A stretch of DNA of 64,000 nt from contig NZ_JAFLNH010000001.1 of the NCBI RefSeq assembly GCF_018361265.1, positions 1 to 64,000 on the forward strand. The letters are read 5' to 3'. Source of the DNA: Mycobacterium sp. SM1 (lineage in GTDB: Bacteria; Actinomycetota; Actinomycetes; Mycobacteriales; Mycobacteriaceae). Made by a program: the position numbers and the translations under genes. Positions 1-9,278 of the stretch are shown piece by piece. The notes below the pieces were generated by a model. It worked only from the letters and a program-made list of their open reading frames with translations. It had not been told where the DNA came from and ran no database searches. Position 1 is the first letter of the stretch. Each line of letters begins with the position of its first letter.

Positions 1-726
1 GCCGTCGACATCGAACGCCGCGCACAGCCGCGCGATGCGGCGCAACTCGCTATCGGGCAGCACCACGTCGCCGGCGAGCCGGCGGGCTGCGGCGATCCGG
101 TCGGCCAGCTCGGCGTCGGCGTCGGCATAGCGCGCGGCGAACCCGTCCGGGTCGGCCTCGTAGGCCATCCGCCGGCGGATGACGCGCATCCGCACGTCGA
201 CGTCGCGCGACGCGTGCACGTCGACCGTCAGACCGAAGCGGTCCAGCAGCTGCGGGCGCAGCTCGCCCTCCTCCGGATTCATCGTGCCGATCAGCACGAA
301 CCGGGCCTCATGCGAATAGGAGATGCCGTCGCGCTCGATGTGCACCCGCCCCATCGCGGCGGCATCGAGCAGCAGGTCGACCAGGTGATCGTGCAGCAGG
401 TTGACCTCGTCGACGTAGAGCACGCCGCCGTGGGCGCGCGCCAGCAGTCCGGGCGAGAACGCGTGCTCGCCGTCGCGCAGCACCCGCTGCAGATCCAGGG
501 AGCCGATCACCCGGTCCTCGGTGGCGCCGATCGGCAGCTCGACCAGGCCGGCGCCCCCGGCGACGCTGGACAACAGGCCGGCCAGCCCACGCACCGCCGT
601 GGACTTGGCGGTGCCCTTCTCGCCGCGGATGAGCACCCCGCCGATCTCCGGGCGCACGGCGCACAGCAACAGCGCCAGCCGCAGCTGGTCCTGCCCGACG
701 ATCGCACTGAACGGATACGGTGTCAT
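1..726 (-). CDS. Magnesium-chelatase-type AAA+ ATPase, 3' part cut by window edge
   Basis: Only the N-terminal 242 residues are in the window; the gene runs off base 1. The protein starts [14 protein letters not shown] Walker A motif (GEKGTAKST, about residues 37-45) and a Walker B-like segment ([12 protein letters not shown], about 101-112) are visible, followed by the sensor-1 segment [19 protein letters not shown]. This is the ChlI/BchI architecture; the ortholog by gene order is Rv2850c. Such proteins in non-photosynthetic bacteria usually carry a C-terminal VWA domain and may insert metals or remodel proteins, but the substrate is not known. The ATG overlaps the stop of mqo by 4 bases (ATGA), so the two are translationally coupled. 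The GNAT gene that separates them in M. tuberculosis is absent. Confidence 0.85.
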   Translation of the reverse strand, partial: MTPYPFSAIVGQDQLRLALLLCAVRPEIGGVLIRGEKGTAKSTAVRGLAGLLSSVAGGAGLVELPIGATEDRVIGSLDLQRVLRDGEHAFSPGLLARAHGGVLYVDEVNLLHDHLVDLLLDAAAMGRVHIERDGISYSHEARFVLIGTMNPEEGELRPQLLDRFGLTVDVHASRDVDVRMRVIRRRMAYEADPDGFAARYADADAELADRIAAARRLAGDVVLPDSELRRIARLCAAFDVDG

Positions 727-2270
727 GGTGCCGCCGCGGCCGGTGAAAACGACGAATGATCGGCCCCGCCCGGCGCCCCCGAGGTGTCCGGCTCCAATCG
801 CAGCACCCTGGTTCCCCAGGACCACACCTTCTCGAACAACGCCGGCTCATCGGATAACCGGATCCCCAGCGACGGCACCATGTCTTTGAGAGTGGGCAAC
901 CAGGACCGGTACCGGCCGGGAAAGCAGCGCGCCAGCACGTCGAGCATGGCCGAGACGGCGGTCGAGGCCCCCGGGGAGGCGCCGAGCAGCCCGGCGATGC
1001 TGCCGTCGCCGCCGATCACCACCGTGGTGCCGAACTCGAGCACCCCGCCTGCTCGCGTGTCGCGACGAATCACCTGCACCCGCTGACCCGCGGTCGTGGT
1101 CTCCCAGTCCGCCTCCGCCGCCGCCGGGGCGAACTCCCGTAGCGCGTCGACCCGAGCGGGTTGGGACATCATCAGCTGGCCGATCAGATAACTCAGCAGC
1201 CTCAACTGGCCGATGCCGCCGCGAAGCATCGGTAGCGCGTTGTGGAGTGTGATCGACCGCGGCAGGTCACTGATCCGGCCGTGCTTCAGGAATTTCGCCG
1301 ACCAGCCGGCGAACGGCCCGAACAGCAGCCACGACTTGCCGTTGATGATCCGCGCGTCCAGATGCGGCGCCGTCATCGCCGGCGCGCCCGGCGCGGGGCA
1401 GCCGTACACCTTGGCCCGGTGCGCGGCGGTGAGCTCGGGGTTGGCGCTGCGCAGGAACTTGCCGCTCACCGGGACACCACCGTATCCCCTGACTTCCTTG
1501 ATGCCGGAGCGCTGCAACAGCCGCAGCGTGTTACCGCCGGCACCGACGAAGACGAACTTGGCGTTGAGCTTGTGTTTCTGCGCGGTGCGCCGATTGCGGA
1601 TGGTCAGCGTCCAGCTGCCGTCGGACTCCCGCGACAGCCCAGCGACTTCATGACCGAAAAGCGCGGCCATCCCGCTGCGCAGGCCGTCGCCGATGAGCTG
1701 CTTGGTCAGCGCGCCGAAGTCCACGTCGGTGCCGTGTTGGGCCCAGCTGAGCGCTATCGGCTCGGAGAAGTCACGGTTGGCGGCCATGAACGGCAAGCGG
1801 CGGGCAAATTCATCTGGGCTGTCAATGAATTCGGTGTCGGCGAACAACGGGTTGGCGCTCAGCGCGCGCCAGCGGCGGCGCAGGTAGTCCACGCGCTCGG
1901 CGCCGTGCACGAAGACGACGTGGGGGATCGGGTGCAGGAAGCCGCGCACGTCGGTCACGATGCCGCTTTCCGCCGCGTATGCCCAGAACTGACGGGTGAC
2001 CTGGAATTGCTCGTTGACGTGCACGGCTTTGGTGATGTCGACGGAGCCGTTGCGCAGCGGCGTGTAAAACAATTCGCAAAGCGCGGAATGCCCGGTTCCG
2101 GCGTTGTTCCAGGGATCGGTGCTTTCGGCGGCCGCCGCATCCAGCCGTTCCACCAGCGTGATCGACCAGTCCGGCTGCAGCCGGCGCAGCAGTGCGCTCA
2201 GCGTGGCGCTCATAATGCCCGCGCCCACCAGCACGACGTCGGACTTCGCGGTTCTCGCTGGGCCTGGCAT
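723..2270 (-). CDS. mqo: Malate:quinone oxidoreductase
   Basis: A 515-residue FAD-dependent enzyme that oxidises malate to oxaloacetate and passes electrons to menaquinone at the inner face of the membrane, replacing or backing up malate dehydrogenase in the TCA cycle. The N-terminus carries the dinucleotide-binding motif [12 protein letters not shown] (about residues 13-24), and the family block [21 protein letters not shown] lies near residues 51-71. The C-terminal FAD segment [20 protein letters not shown] is at about 420-440. Length is close to the usual 490-500 residues, with a slightly long Ala/Pro-rich tail. The ATG at 2270 fits the family N-terminus. It is the first gene of a pair with the downstream Mg-chelatase-type ATPase. 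Ortholog by order is Rv2852c. Confidence 0.93.
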   Translation of the reverse strand: MPGPARTAKSDVVLVGAGIMSATLSALLRRLQPDWSITLVERLDAAAAESTDPWNNAGTGHSALCELFYTPLRNGSVDITKAVHVNEQFQVTRQFWAYAAESGIVTDVRGFLHPIPHVVFVHGAERVDYLRRRWRALSANPLFADTEFIDSPDEFARRLPFMAANRDFSEPIALSWAQHGTDVDFGALTKQLIGDGLRSGMAALFGHEVAGLSRESDGSWTLTIRNRRTAQKHKLNAKFVFVGAGGNTLRLLQRSGIKEVRGYGGVPVSGKFLRSANPELTAAHRAKVYGCPAPGAPAMTAPHLDARIINGKSWLLFGPFAGWSAKFLKHGRISDLPRSITLHNALPMLRGGIGQLRLLSYLIGQLMMSQPARVDALREFAPAAAEADWETTTAGQRVQVIRRDTRAGGVLEFGTTVVIGGDGSIAGLLGASPGASTAVSAMLDVLARCFPGRYRSWLPTLKDMVPSLGIRLSDEPALFEKVWSWGTRVLRLEPDTSGAPGGADHSSFSPAAAAP

Positions 2271-2490
2271 CGGATCGTTGGTCCTTCGTGGTCGCGCGGG
2301 CTGTTCGGCGATATGGTCCTCAGGTTATCCCGGCCGGGGTGGACGTCATCGCGGCACGGCGACGGTTTCGCGGTTGGTCCTGCCCAGAAGACAAATCAGC
2401 AGACAACAAAAGCCGGTTTTCCCCAGATGCCCGTCCGGTTAGACTGACGACCCTCCTGGTATCGACACCGATCGGCAATTGGAGGCCCCC

Positions 2491-2958
2491 ATGGCCCACG
2501 ACGACGAGCACGACGGCAACACCGGCAAGATCACGGCAGCCAACCGCACGGGCGTCGAACACCCAGCGGTTGCCGACCAGCCGGCGGGGACTCATCAGGG
2601 GCCATGGGTTTTCGTGAGCGGACAAGCGCGGCGGCGCCCCGTCGGCACGGTGATCGGCGTCGGCGTGACCGGACTCCTCGTCGGCGCTGTCATCACCGCC
2701 GCGGTGGTTGCGCCCGGCCCCACAACCCCCGTAGCGCAACCTCTCGCCGGTGCGCCACTGCCACTGCCGGAGCAGCCGTGGCCCGGACCACCCGGGCCGC
2801 CACCGCCACCGCCGCCCGGGCCCTGGGGACCGCCACCCCCTTGGGGACCGCCACCGCCGCCCGGACCCTGGGGACCGCCACCCCCTTGGGGACCGCCACC
2901 GCCGCCCGGGCCCTGGGGCCCGCCCCCGCCGCCCGGGCCCTGGGGACCGGCGCTATAG
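2491..2958 (+). CDS. Proline-rich single-pass membrane protein, hypothetical
   Basis: A 155-residue protein of unknown function. It has a polar N-terminal part (about residues 1-50) and one hydrophobic segment (about 51-73, VGTVIGVGVTGLLVGAVITA). The remainder is a low-complexity tail of PPPPW/GPWGPPPP repeats that would lie outside the membrane if the N-terminus is cytosolic. The ATG at 2491 is preceded by GGAGG at a good distance, so I prefer it to the upstream TTG at 2479. The tail is built from a 45-bp tandem repeat. The gene sits between mqo and the alpha/beta hydrolase gene, the place of PE_PGRS48 in M. tuberculosis, but it has no PE domain. Codon bias in the non-repeat part is like that of its neighbours. 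Confidence 0.7.
   Translation: MAHDDEHDGNTGKITAANRTGVEHPAVADQPAGTHQGPWVFVSGQARRRPVGTVIGVGVTGLLVGAVITAAVVAPGPTTPVAQPLAGAPLPLPEQPWPGPPGPPPPPPPGPWGPPPPWGPPPPPGPWGPPPPWGPPPPPGPWGPPPPPGPWGPAL
2821..2955 (+). repeat. 45-bp in-frame tandem repeat coding for GPWGPPPP units
   Basis: Two exact 45-bp copies begin at 2821 and 2866 (each starting ccctggggac), followed by two shorter derivatives at 2911 and 2938. All keep the reading frame of the proline-rich protein, so copy-number change would lengthen or shorten its tail by 15 residues. Confidence 0.9.
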
Positions 2959-3026
2959 CGGTCAGCCCGCTGTCGGGCCAAGCTGCCGAGCGCCTACCGG
3001 TGCGAAGCACCCTTTAAGCTGGCCCC

Positions 3027-4064
3027 GTGACTGGCTGGGAGCCTGATGTCCTGCCCGGCTATTGGCAACACACGATCGCGTTGGGCCGCGATCCCGACGG
3101 CGAGGGCGATCTGGTGGCCACCCTGGTACGACGCGGGGAGGCCGCGGCCACAGCGCACGCCGTGCTGGCGGTGCACGGCTACACCGACTACTTTTTCAAC
3201 ACCGCCCTGGCCGATCACTTCGCCCACCGCGGCTTCGCCTTTTATGCCGTGGATCTGCACAAGTGCGGGCGGTCGCAGCGCGCCGGCCAGACCCCGCACT
3301 TCACCACCGACCTGGCACGCTACGAGCGCGATCTCGATGCGGCCCTGGCCGTCATCCGTGCGCAGACATCTGCGACCCGTCCCGTCCGGGTGCTGGTGTA
3401 TGGCCATTCCGCCGGCGGGCTCATCGTGTCGCTCTGGCTGGATCAACTGCGGCGCCGGGGTGCCACCGCGCAAGCGGGTGTGGGCGGCTTGGTGCTCAAC
3501 AGCCCCTGGCTGGATCTGCACGGCCCCCCGATCTTGCGCACCGGCGCGATGTCGGCCGTGATCGCCGCGATAGCGCGGCTGGGCAAAAGGCGGGTTGCCC
3601 GTGGGCCGGGAGACGTCGGGTACGGCGCCAGCCTGCATCGGGATTACGACGGCGAGTTCGACTACAACCTGCAGTGGAAGCCGCTGGGCGGCTTCCCGAT
3701 CACCTTCGGGTGGCTGCACGCTGTCCGCCGCGGTCAGGCGCGACTGCACCGCGGGCTTGACGTCGGTGTGCCCAACTTGATCCTGCGCTCAGATCACAGC
3801 GTGCCGGAAACCGCCGACTCGATCACCCGGCACTGCGGCGACGCGGTGCTCGACGTGAGACAGATCGCTCGGTGGGCCGGGTGCGTCGGCAACCACAGCA
3901 CCATCGTCCCGGTGACCGACGCCAAACACGATGTATTCCTGTCGATGCCAGGGCCTCGTCAAGCCGCCTACCGGGAACTCGATACCTGGTTGAGCTGGTA
4001 TTTGCGGGCCGATTGCGGCCCGCACGCCACCGCTCATGCGAGAGCATCGGACGGGGATGGGTGA
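3027..4064 (+). CDS. Alpha/beta hydrolase, lysophospholipase-like (Rv2854 type)
   Basis: A 345-residue soluble alpha/beta hydrolase. The oxyanion region is [10 protein letters not shown] (about residues 47-56) and the nucleophile elbow is GHSAGG (about 125-130, serine in the middle). The acid/histidine end is probably around [13 protein letters not shown] (about 297-310), where His is followed by a hydrophobic turn. This matches the monoacylglycerol lipase/lysophospholipase branch; the actual ester substrate is unknown. The GTG start at 3027 gives [13 protein letters not shown]. It ends 5 bases before the mycothione reductase ATG, so the two are probably cotranscribed, as Rv2854-Rv2855 are. 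No signal peptide is seen. Confidence 0.85.
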   Translation: MTGWEPDVLPGYWQHTIALGRDPDGEGDLVATLVRRGEAAATAHAVLAVHGYTDYFFNTALADHFAHRGFAFYAVDLHKCGRSQRAGQTPHFTTDLARYERDLDAALAVIRAQTSATRPVRVLVYGHSAGGLIVSLWLDQLRRRGATAQAGVGGLVLNSPWLDLHGPPILRTGAMSAVIAAIARLGKRRVARGPGDVGYGASLHRDYDGEFDYNLQWKPLGGFPITFGWLHAVRRGQARLHRGLDVGVPNLILRSDHSVPETADSITRHCGDAVLDVRQIARWAGCVGNHSTIVPVTDAKHDVFLSMPGPRQAAYRELDTWLSWYLRADCGPHATAHARASDGDG

Positions 4065-4069
4065 GGCGC

Positions 4070-5449
4070 ATGGAAAACTACGATCTCGCGATCATCGGAA
4101 CCGGTTCAGGCAACAGCATTCTCGATGAGCGTTACGCGAGCAAACGGGTGGCGATCTGCGAAGAGGGCACCTTCGGAGGCACCTGCCTCAACGTCGGGTG
4201 CATCCCGACGAAGATGCTCGTCTACGCCGCGGAGGTCGCTAACACCATACGCCGCGCCGCACGTTACGGCGTCGACGCGCGTATCGACAGGGTGCGCTGG
4301 GATGACATCGTCTCGCGGGTCTTCGGGCGCATCGACCCGATCGCGATCAGCGGCGAGGATTTCCGCCGTTCCTCGCCCAATATCGACGTGTATGGCCGGC
4401 ACACCCACTTCGGGCCGGTCCAGGCCGACGGGCGTTATCTGCTGCGCACCGACGCCGGTGATGAGTTCACCGCCGAACAAGTGGTGATCGCCGCCGGATC
4501 ACGGCCGGTGATTCCGCGGGCCATCCTCACCAGCGGCGTCGACTATCACACCAGCGACACCATCATGCGGATCCCGGAGTTGCCCGAGCGCCTGGCGATC
4601 GTGGGGGGCGGGTTTGTGGCGGCCGAATTCGCGCATATCTTCTCCGCGCTCGGTGTCCGGATCACCCTGGTGATCCGCGGCGGCATGCTGCTGCGGCATT
4701 GCGACGACACCATCTCCGAACGCTTTACCCGCATGGCCGCCACCAAATGGGAACTTCGCAGCCACCGCAAGGTTGTCGACGCACGCCGCGACGGATCCGG
4801 CGTCACCCTGAGCCTTGATGATGGCAGCGAGGTAAACGCCGACATGCTGCTCGTGGCGACCGGCCGGGTATCCAACGCCGATTTGCTGGACGCCGAGCAG
4901 GCCGGGGTCACCATCGACGACGGCAGGGTGCTGGTCGATGAGTACCAAAGGACCTCCGCCCGCGGCGTTTTCGCCCTTGGTGATGTCTCCTCGCCGTATC
5001 AGCTCAAGCACGTCGCCAACCATGAGGCCCGTGTCGTGCAGCACAACCTGCTGTGCGACTGGGATGACACCGACTCGATGGTCGCCACCGACCACCGCTA
5101 CGTCCCGTCGGCGGTATTCACAGATCCGCCGATAGCTACCGTGGGGCTTACCGAAAACCAGGCTGTTGCAAAGGGTTTCGATGTGTCTGTCGCGATCCAG
5201 CATTATGCCGACGTCGCCTACGGCTGGGCGATGGAGGATACCACCGGGATTGCCAAGGTGATCGCCGATCGCGTCAGCGGCCGGCTCCTGGGCGCGCACA
5301 TCATGGGCTATCAGGCTTCGTCGATCATCCAGCCGCTGATCGGCGCGATGAGCTTCGGGCTTACCGCCGCCGAGATGGCCCGCGGCCAGTACTGGATCCA
5401 TCCGGCGCTACCCGAAGTCGTCGAGAACGCGTTACTGAACTTGAGCTGA
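4070..5449 (+). CDS. mtr: Mycothione reductase
   Basis: A 459-residue class I pyridine nucleotide-disulfide oxidoreductase that uses NADPH to reduce mycothiol disulfide in the cytosol, the actinobacterial counterpart of glutathione reductase. The FAD motif IIGTGSGNS is at residues 8-16, the redox-active pair is in [14 protein letters not shown] (about 36-49), the NAD(P)H motif [15 protein letters not shown] is at about 178-192, and the C-terminal dimer motif with the catalytic His is in [14 protein letters not shown]. The length equals that of M. tuberculosis Mtr. The long open frame extends upstream into the previous gene, but ATG 4070 after the ggtgagg run matches the family start ([10 protein letters not shown]). 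Confidence 0.96.
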   Translation: MENYDLAIIGTGSGNSILDERYASKRVAICEEGTFGGTCLNVGCIPTKMLVYAAEVANTIRRAARYGVDARIDRVRWDDIVSRVFGRIDPIAISGEDFRRSSPNIDVYGRHTHFGPVQADGRYLLRTDAGDEFTAEQVVIAAGSRPVIPRAILTSGVDYHTSDTIMRIPELPERLAIVGGGFVAAEFAHIFSALGVRITLVIRGGMLLRHCDDTISERFTRMAATKWELRSHRKVVDARRDGSGVTLSLDDGSEVNADMLLVATGRVSNADLLDAEQAGVTIDDGRVLVDEYQRTSARGVFALGDVSSPYQLKHVANHEARVVQHNLLCDWDDTDSMVATDHRYVPSAVFTDPPIATVGLTENQAVAKGFDVSVAIQHYADVAYGWAMEDTTGIAKVIADRVSGRLLGAHIMGYQASSIIQPLIGAMSFGLTAAEMARGQYWIHPALPEVVENALLNLS

Positions 5450-5469
5450 CAGCTGCCCGCGACGCGCAA

Positions 5470-5958
5470 TCAGCCGACTGGCTCACCGTCGTCGCGGCTA
5501 TCACCCTGGCAGTGCGGGCACAGGCCGTGCAGGGTGAGCCCGGCCCGTTCGGACAGGGTGAACGAGCTGCCCGCCATCGCGTGCTGGAGCGCTGACGTCA
5601 GCCGGCGCGCCGGCACCTCGATGATCGACCCGCACTGGGTGCACACCGCGTGGTGGTGCGGATCGATGGCCAGCCCGTAGGTGGTGACACCCCCCTCGAG
5701 GGTCAACGCATGCAGCACTCCCTGATCCACCAGAGTGGTCACCGTGCGATAGATCGTCGCCAGATCCGGTGGCGGGGTGCCCGCGGGCAGGCACCGGCGC
5801 ACCCCTTGGTGGATCTCGGCAACCGACAGGTGCCCGCTGACCGGCTCAAGAACCGCCAGCACGGCGATACGCGACGCCATTCGCCGCAACCCCCGCGACC
5901 GCAGCATCTCACCGATGCGTTTGGTGACGGCCGGATCTAAAGCCGACGCTTTGACCAC
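5470..5958 (-). CDS. Fur-family metalloregulator, candidate Nur (nickel) or Zur-like
   Basis: A 162-residue Fur-superfamily repressor. The winged-helix part is about residues 10-85, with the recognition helix in DLATIYRTVTTLVDQGVLHAL. The metal-binding dimerisation part contains DPHHHAVCTQCGS (about 113-125) and a second CPHC near the C-terminus, so two CxxC pairs for a structural zinc. The GTG at 5958 (VVKASALDP) is chosen because the frame upstream runs antisense through the next gene without family similarity. It lies 70 bp from the divergent phosphodiesterase-like gene and about 1.3 kb from nicT, whose upstream region has a palindrome like the Nur box. Which metal it senses cannot be read from the sequence; Nur is an inference from context. 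Confidence 0.85.
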   Translation of the reverse strand: MVKASALDPAVTKRIGEMLRSRGLRRMASRIAVLAVLEPVSGHLSVAEIHQGVRRCLPAGTPPPDLATIYRTVTTLVDQGVLHALTLEGGVTTYGLAIDPHHHAVCTQCGSIIEVPARRLTSALQHAMAGSSFTLSERAGLTLHGLCPHCQGDSRDDGEPVG

Positions 5959-6030
5959 CCCCCCAGTATCGCGCACATCCGCCGCAGCGCACCGCCCGAG
6001 GGCAGACGGCGATTCGGCCTGCGCTGCGCC

Positions 6031-7170
6031 GTGGCTGCCAGACTGGCGGTCGTGGCCGGTTCTATCTGCGACGTGCTGCCTTCTGCGGCCGCGCTCCTCG
6101 GGATTTCGGGCGTGGCCGACCCGCTGGCACTGACCGGCCGTCTTGGCACCGTGCGACGCATCGCCGTCGTGCTCGTCGACGGGATGGGCTGGCGGCTGCT
6201 CCCGCAGATGGCGGCCGACGCGCCGCTGCTGGCCTCGGTCCTCTCCGGCGGCGCCGGGCACCTGGTCGAGCTGGCCAGCACCTTCCCGTCGACCACGCCG
6301 ACCAGCCTGGTGTCCCTCGGCACCGGCGCGCTTCCCGGCGAGCACGGCATCCTGGGCTTCACCCTCAAACTTCCCGCTGCCGACCGGGTGCTCAACCATA
6401 TCCGGTGGCGCGACGACCCACCGCCTTCCCGCTGGCAGCCCGTCCCCACCTGGTTTCAACGCCTCGCGCAGGCCGGCGCGCGCGCCCGGGCCGTCCTGCC
6501 GGCACCGTTTATCGGCAGCGGCCTGACCGAGGCGGCCTACCGCGGCGCCGAGTTCCGGGCCGCCGGCAAAGACGACGACTACGCCTCGCGGCTGGCCGAC
6601 GAGCTGCGCGCGACACCGGGGCTGCTCTACGGTTACACGGCTGAACTCGACACCGCGGCGCATTTGTTCGGCATCGGCTCGCCCCAGTGGCACCAGGCGG
6701 CGGCCCGGGTCGATGCGCTGCTGAGCCGACTGCTCGAGGCGCTGCCACCGGACGCCGCGTTGCTGGTCACCGCCGATCACGGGGGATTGAACGTCCCGGC
6801 GGATGCCCGTGTCGACCTGAGCACCGACCCCCGGCTGGGCGCGGGCGTCCGCGTCGTGGCCGGCGAGCCACGCGTTCGGTACCTGCACACCGAGCCCGGC
6901 GCCGCGGCCGACGTGCAGGCCGCCTGGAGGGAGGTGCTTGGCGGGCGCGCCGAGGTGCTCAGCCGCGAGGAAGCCACGGCGATGGGAATGTTCGGGCCGG
7001 TGCGCCCGCAACACCGCACCCGCATCGGCGACGTCGTTGTCATCTGCACCGGCGACACCGCGATCCTGGCCACCGCTCACGAGCCACCGGAAGTGGCTCG
7101 CCTCGTCGGCTTCCACGGCGGAACCACCCCGCAAGAAATGGCAATTCCCCTGATCGTCTTCCGCGGCTGA
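6031..7170 (+). CDS. Alkaline phosphatase superfamily, nucleotide pyrophosphatase/phosphodiesterase-like
   Basis: A 379-residue protein of the type I phosphodiesterase/nucleotide pyrophosphatase family. The expected two-metal site is visible: VDGMGW (Asp, about residues 50-55), the nucleophile segment STFPSTTPTS (Thr, about 88-97), AELDTAAH (Asp and His, about 209-216), TADHGG (Asp-His, about 246-251) and a C-terminal GFHGG His. No clear signal peptide is seen, so it may be cytosolic. The substrate is unknown. The GTG at 6031 is the reported start; the exact start is uncertain because the upstream sequence is poor in ribosome-binding sites. It lies between the Fur-family gene and nicT and ends about 20 bp before the nicT operator-like palindrome. 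Confidence 0.8.
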   Translation: MAARLAVVAGSICDVLPSAAALLGISGVADPLALTGRLGTVRRIAVVLVDGMGWRLLPQMAADAPLLASVLSGGAGHLVELASTFPSTTPTSLVSLGTGALPGEHGILGFTLKLPAADRVLNHIRWRDDPPPSRWQPVPTWFQRLAQAGARARAVLPAPFIGSGLTEAAYRGAEFRAAGKDDDYASRLADELRATPGLLYGYTAELDTAAHLFGIGSPQWHQAAARVDALLSRLLEALPPDAALLVTADHGGLNVPADARVDLSTDPRLGAGVRVVAGEPRVRYLHTEPGAAADVQAAWREVLGGRAEVLSREEATAMGMFGPVRPQHRTRIGDVVVICTGDTAILATAHEPPEVARLVGFHGGTTPQEMAIPLIVFRG

Positions 7171-7188
7171 CCATAGGCCGGTGAACAC

Positions 7189-7205
7189 CTGCAAAATACT
7201 TGCAG
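7189..7205. promoter_or_regulatory. Nur-box-like palindrome upstream of nicT
   Basis: The sequence CTGCAA-aatac-TTGCAG is a perfect 6-5-6 inverted repeat. It contains TGCAA-N5-TTGCA, which agrees with the Nur box described in Streptomyces (tTGCaa-N5-ttGCAA). It lies 111 bp upstream of the nicT ATG. Direct binding by the nearby Fur-family protein is an inference. Confidence 0.55.
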
Positions 7206-7315
7206 CTCCATTGGTGAACCGGCTACCCCGCGCGAGTGCCACGGCATAGGGTTCAGGGGCATGGCTTTCTACATGCGGGCTACCTGCGGGTGCAATGCGG
7301 GCGGAAGGACGCGAC

Positions 7316-8437
7316 ATGGCCGGTGATGTTCTCGTAAGGCGACGCTCCTCGTCACGGTCGGGGCGGCGAGGCACCCTGACGCCTTCGGAGTGGACGCGCC
7401 TGGGCTCGATGCTCGCAGCGATCGCCGTGCTGAATCTCATCGGCTGGGGGACGCTGGTATTCGTGGTGCAGCCCGCCCACTTCAGCCTCGGGGACAAGGT
7501 GTTCGGCGTCGGCATCGGGCTGACGGCCTACGCGCTGGGGTCTAAGCACGCGTTCGACGTCGACCACATCGCGGCCATTGACAACGTGACCCGCAAGCTG
7601 ATGAACGACGGTCAGCGCCCGCTGGCCGTCGGGTTCTTCTTCTCGCTGGGCCACTCCACCATCGTGTTCGCACTGGCGGCGCTGCTGGCGTTCGGCATGA
7701 AGGCCATCATCGGACCCGTCAAAAACGATTCGTCAGCGCTGCACCATTACACCGGTTTGATCGGCACCGGCGTCTCGGGAGTGTTCCTCTGCCTGATAGC
7801 AATCATCAACATCGTCGTGCTGGCCGGTATCTTGCGCGTCTTCGCGCGGATGCGCAGCGGCGTCTACGACGAGGCCGAGCTCGAAGAACAGCTCAACCAC
7901 CGTGGCTTTTTCAACAGGATCCTGGGTGGGCTTACCAAATCGATCACCACGTCGTGGCACATGTATCCGGTCGGCGTGCTGTTCGGGCTGGGATTCGACA
8001 CCGCCACCGAAGTCGCCCTGCTCGTGCTGGCCGGCACCAGTGCCGCGGTCGGCCTGCCCTGGTACGCCATCCTGTGCCTGCCCGTGCTGTTCGCCGCCGG
8101 CATGTGCCTGTTCGACACCATCGACGGCTCGTTCATGAACTTCGCCTACGGCTGGGCGTTCTCCAAACCCGTGCGCAAGGTCTACTACAACATCACCGTC
8201 ACCGGGCTCTCGGTCGCCGTGGCGCTGCTCATCGGCGGCCTGGAAATCCTTCAGATCCTCGGCCAACAGCTGGCCCTGAGGGGCGCCTTCTGGGATTGGA
8301 TTCAAAACGTCAGCTTCAGCAAGCTCGGCTTCGGCATCGTCGGCCTGTTCGTCATCACCTGGGCGCTCGCCCTGGTGGTTTGGCGTTTCGGCCGCATCGA
8401 AGAGAGATGGACCATGGTCCCGCAACACGAGGCCTGA
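7316..8437 (+). CDS. nicT: Nickel/cobalt permease NicT (NiCoT family)
   Basis: A 373-residue integral membrane transporter with about eight membrane segments. The NiCoT signature HAFDVDHIAAIDN (His-x4-Asp-His) is in the second membrane segment (about residues 77-89), with further conserved blocks FFFSLGHSTIVF, GFDTATEVALL and AAGMCLFDTIDG. It imports Ni2+ and/or Co2+ across the inner membrane. ATG 7316 is preceded by GGAAGGA; the upstream in-frame ATG at 7295 has no good site. Ortholog by order is Rv2856. A Nur-box-like palindrome 111 bp upstream suggests nickel-dependent repression. Cobalt import would also serve the cobQ product encoded about 4 kb away. Confidence 0.94.
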   Translation: MAGDVLVRRRSSSRSGRRGTLTPSEWTRLGSMLAAIAVLNLIGWGTLVFVVQPAHFSLGDKVFGVGIGLTAYALGSKHAFDVDHIAAIDNVTRKLMNDGQRPLAVGFFFSLGHSTIVFALAALLAFGMKAIIGPVKNDSSALHHYTGLIGTGVSGVFLCLIAIINIVVLAGILRVFARMRSGVYDEAELEEQLNHRGFFNRILGGLTKSITTSWHMYPVGVLFGLGFDTATEVALLVLAGTSAAVGLPWYAILCLPVLFAAGMCLFDTIDGSFMNFAYGWAFSKPVRKVYYNITVTGLSVAVALLIGGLEILQILGQQLALRGAFWDWIQNVSFSKLGFGIVGLFVITWALALVVWRFGRIEERWTMVPQHEA

Positions 8438-8556
8438 CCAGGCCGGACGCGGTCGAGTCGCGCAGCGGCCCAGCCGGCTCATCCGATGGGGTTTCGCCCG
8501 CGCTCGTACGGAGGTGTCGCACCCGGAAACGCTGGTAGGGTTGAGGTATCGGAACG

Positions 8557-9015
8557 TTGACGGCGGTACCCAGGCGGCCACGGCGGCGATCAGTCGCCGG
8601 GATCATTACGGGTTTGTGTTTGCTCGCCGCCGTCACCGGGCTCTGGCTAGCGCAATCCGAGCGCATTGTGGCCATGCTGCCCCAGTCGGTGCCGATGTCC
8701 GCCGGCGCTTTGCACAGCGCTTTGCACAGCGGCCGCGAACAGCTTGGCACCGGCTCCTCACCCGCGGTCGATCAGGGCGATCAGGTGGTGACCCCGGCCG
8801 AGCCGGGACATGAGCTGCCGCCAACTTTGTCGCCGTCACTGGCGTCGTGGTGGTCGCCGTCGCCCGACGCGGCGGATACGTTGCCGAATTCTTTGCCTGC
8901 CGCGTGGAACCCATCGGGCACTGGGCACTTGGCTTCGCCGCCCACCGCACGTGGGCCGGCCACGGTTACCGCGGGTGCTGATCTTTTGACATGGCTTTGC
9001 GTCAGCCGACGCTGA
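8557..9015 (+). CDS. Hypothetical membrane-anchored or secreted protein
   Basis: A possible 152-residue protein starting with TTG at 8557. It has a short basic N-terminus (VPRRPRRRSVAG), one hydrophobic segment (about residues 16-32) and a Pro/Ser/Thr-rich remainder without recognisable domains, the layout of a signal-anchored protein. No homologous family is recognised. The start codon is weak and the reading frame could be non-functional, so confidence is low. It fills most of the space between nicT and the PE/PPE pair. Confidence 0.35.
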   Translation: MTAVPRRPRRRSVAGIITGLCLLAAVTGLWLAQSERIVAMLPQSVPMSAGALHSALHSGREQLGTGSSPAVDQGDQVVTPAEPGHELPPTLSPSLASWWSPSPDAADTLPNSLPAAWNPSGTGHLASPPTARGPATVTAGADLLTWLCVSRR

Positions 9016-9194
9016 TCGGCCGGCGCCAGGCTGCGGTGCCCTGTCGCGACGGCCGGTAACCGCTGACCCGGTGCCAACTGCCGCGCCGGACCGCAACAAG
9101 CGAAGACCACAGGTCGACCGGTTGCCCCGAGTGAAGCTCTGCGCAGCACAGCACTGGTAAGCCTGGTGCCGCCCCAGCGCGGACGAGCCACGAG

Positions 9195-9269
9195 TCCGTG
9201 CTTATCGAGTTCGTGTTTATCGAGTCCGTGTTTATCGAGTCCGTGTTTATCGAGTCCGTGTTTATCGAG
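9195..9269 (+). repeat. Five tandem 15-bp repeats upstream of the PE gene
   Basis: The unit tccgtgtttatcgag is repeated five times; copies 3-5 are identical, copy 1 has tgc for tgt and copy 2 has ttcg for tccg. The last unit runs directly into gagtag and then the GTG of the PE gene at 9279, so the gaggag ribosome-binding site is formed at the repeat edge. Confidence 0.92.
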
Positions 9270-9278
9270 GAGTAGTCC

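Noticed and set aside
1242..2447. Long plus-strand open frame of 401 codons antisense to mqo
   Set aside because: It is a high-GC shadow frame; the opposite strand has full mqo similarity, and this frame has no family match and an atypical composition.
5959..7515. Extension of the Fur-family frame far upstream (open to 7515)
   Set aside because: It runs antisense through the phosphodiesterase-like gene with no similarity to Fur proteins; the Fur domain starts at about 5958.
9195..9269. CRISPR array suspected from the five repeats
   Set aside because: Units are 15 bp and directly abutting with no spacers, so it is a simple tandem repeat.
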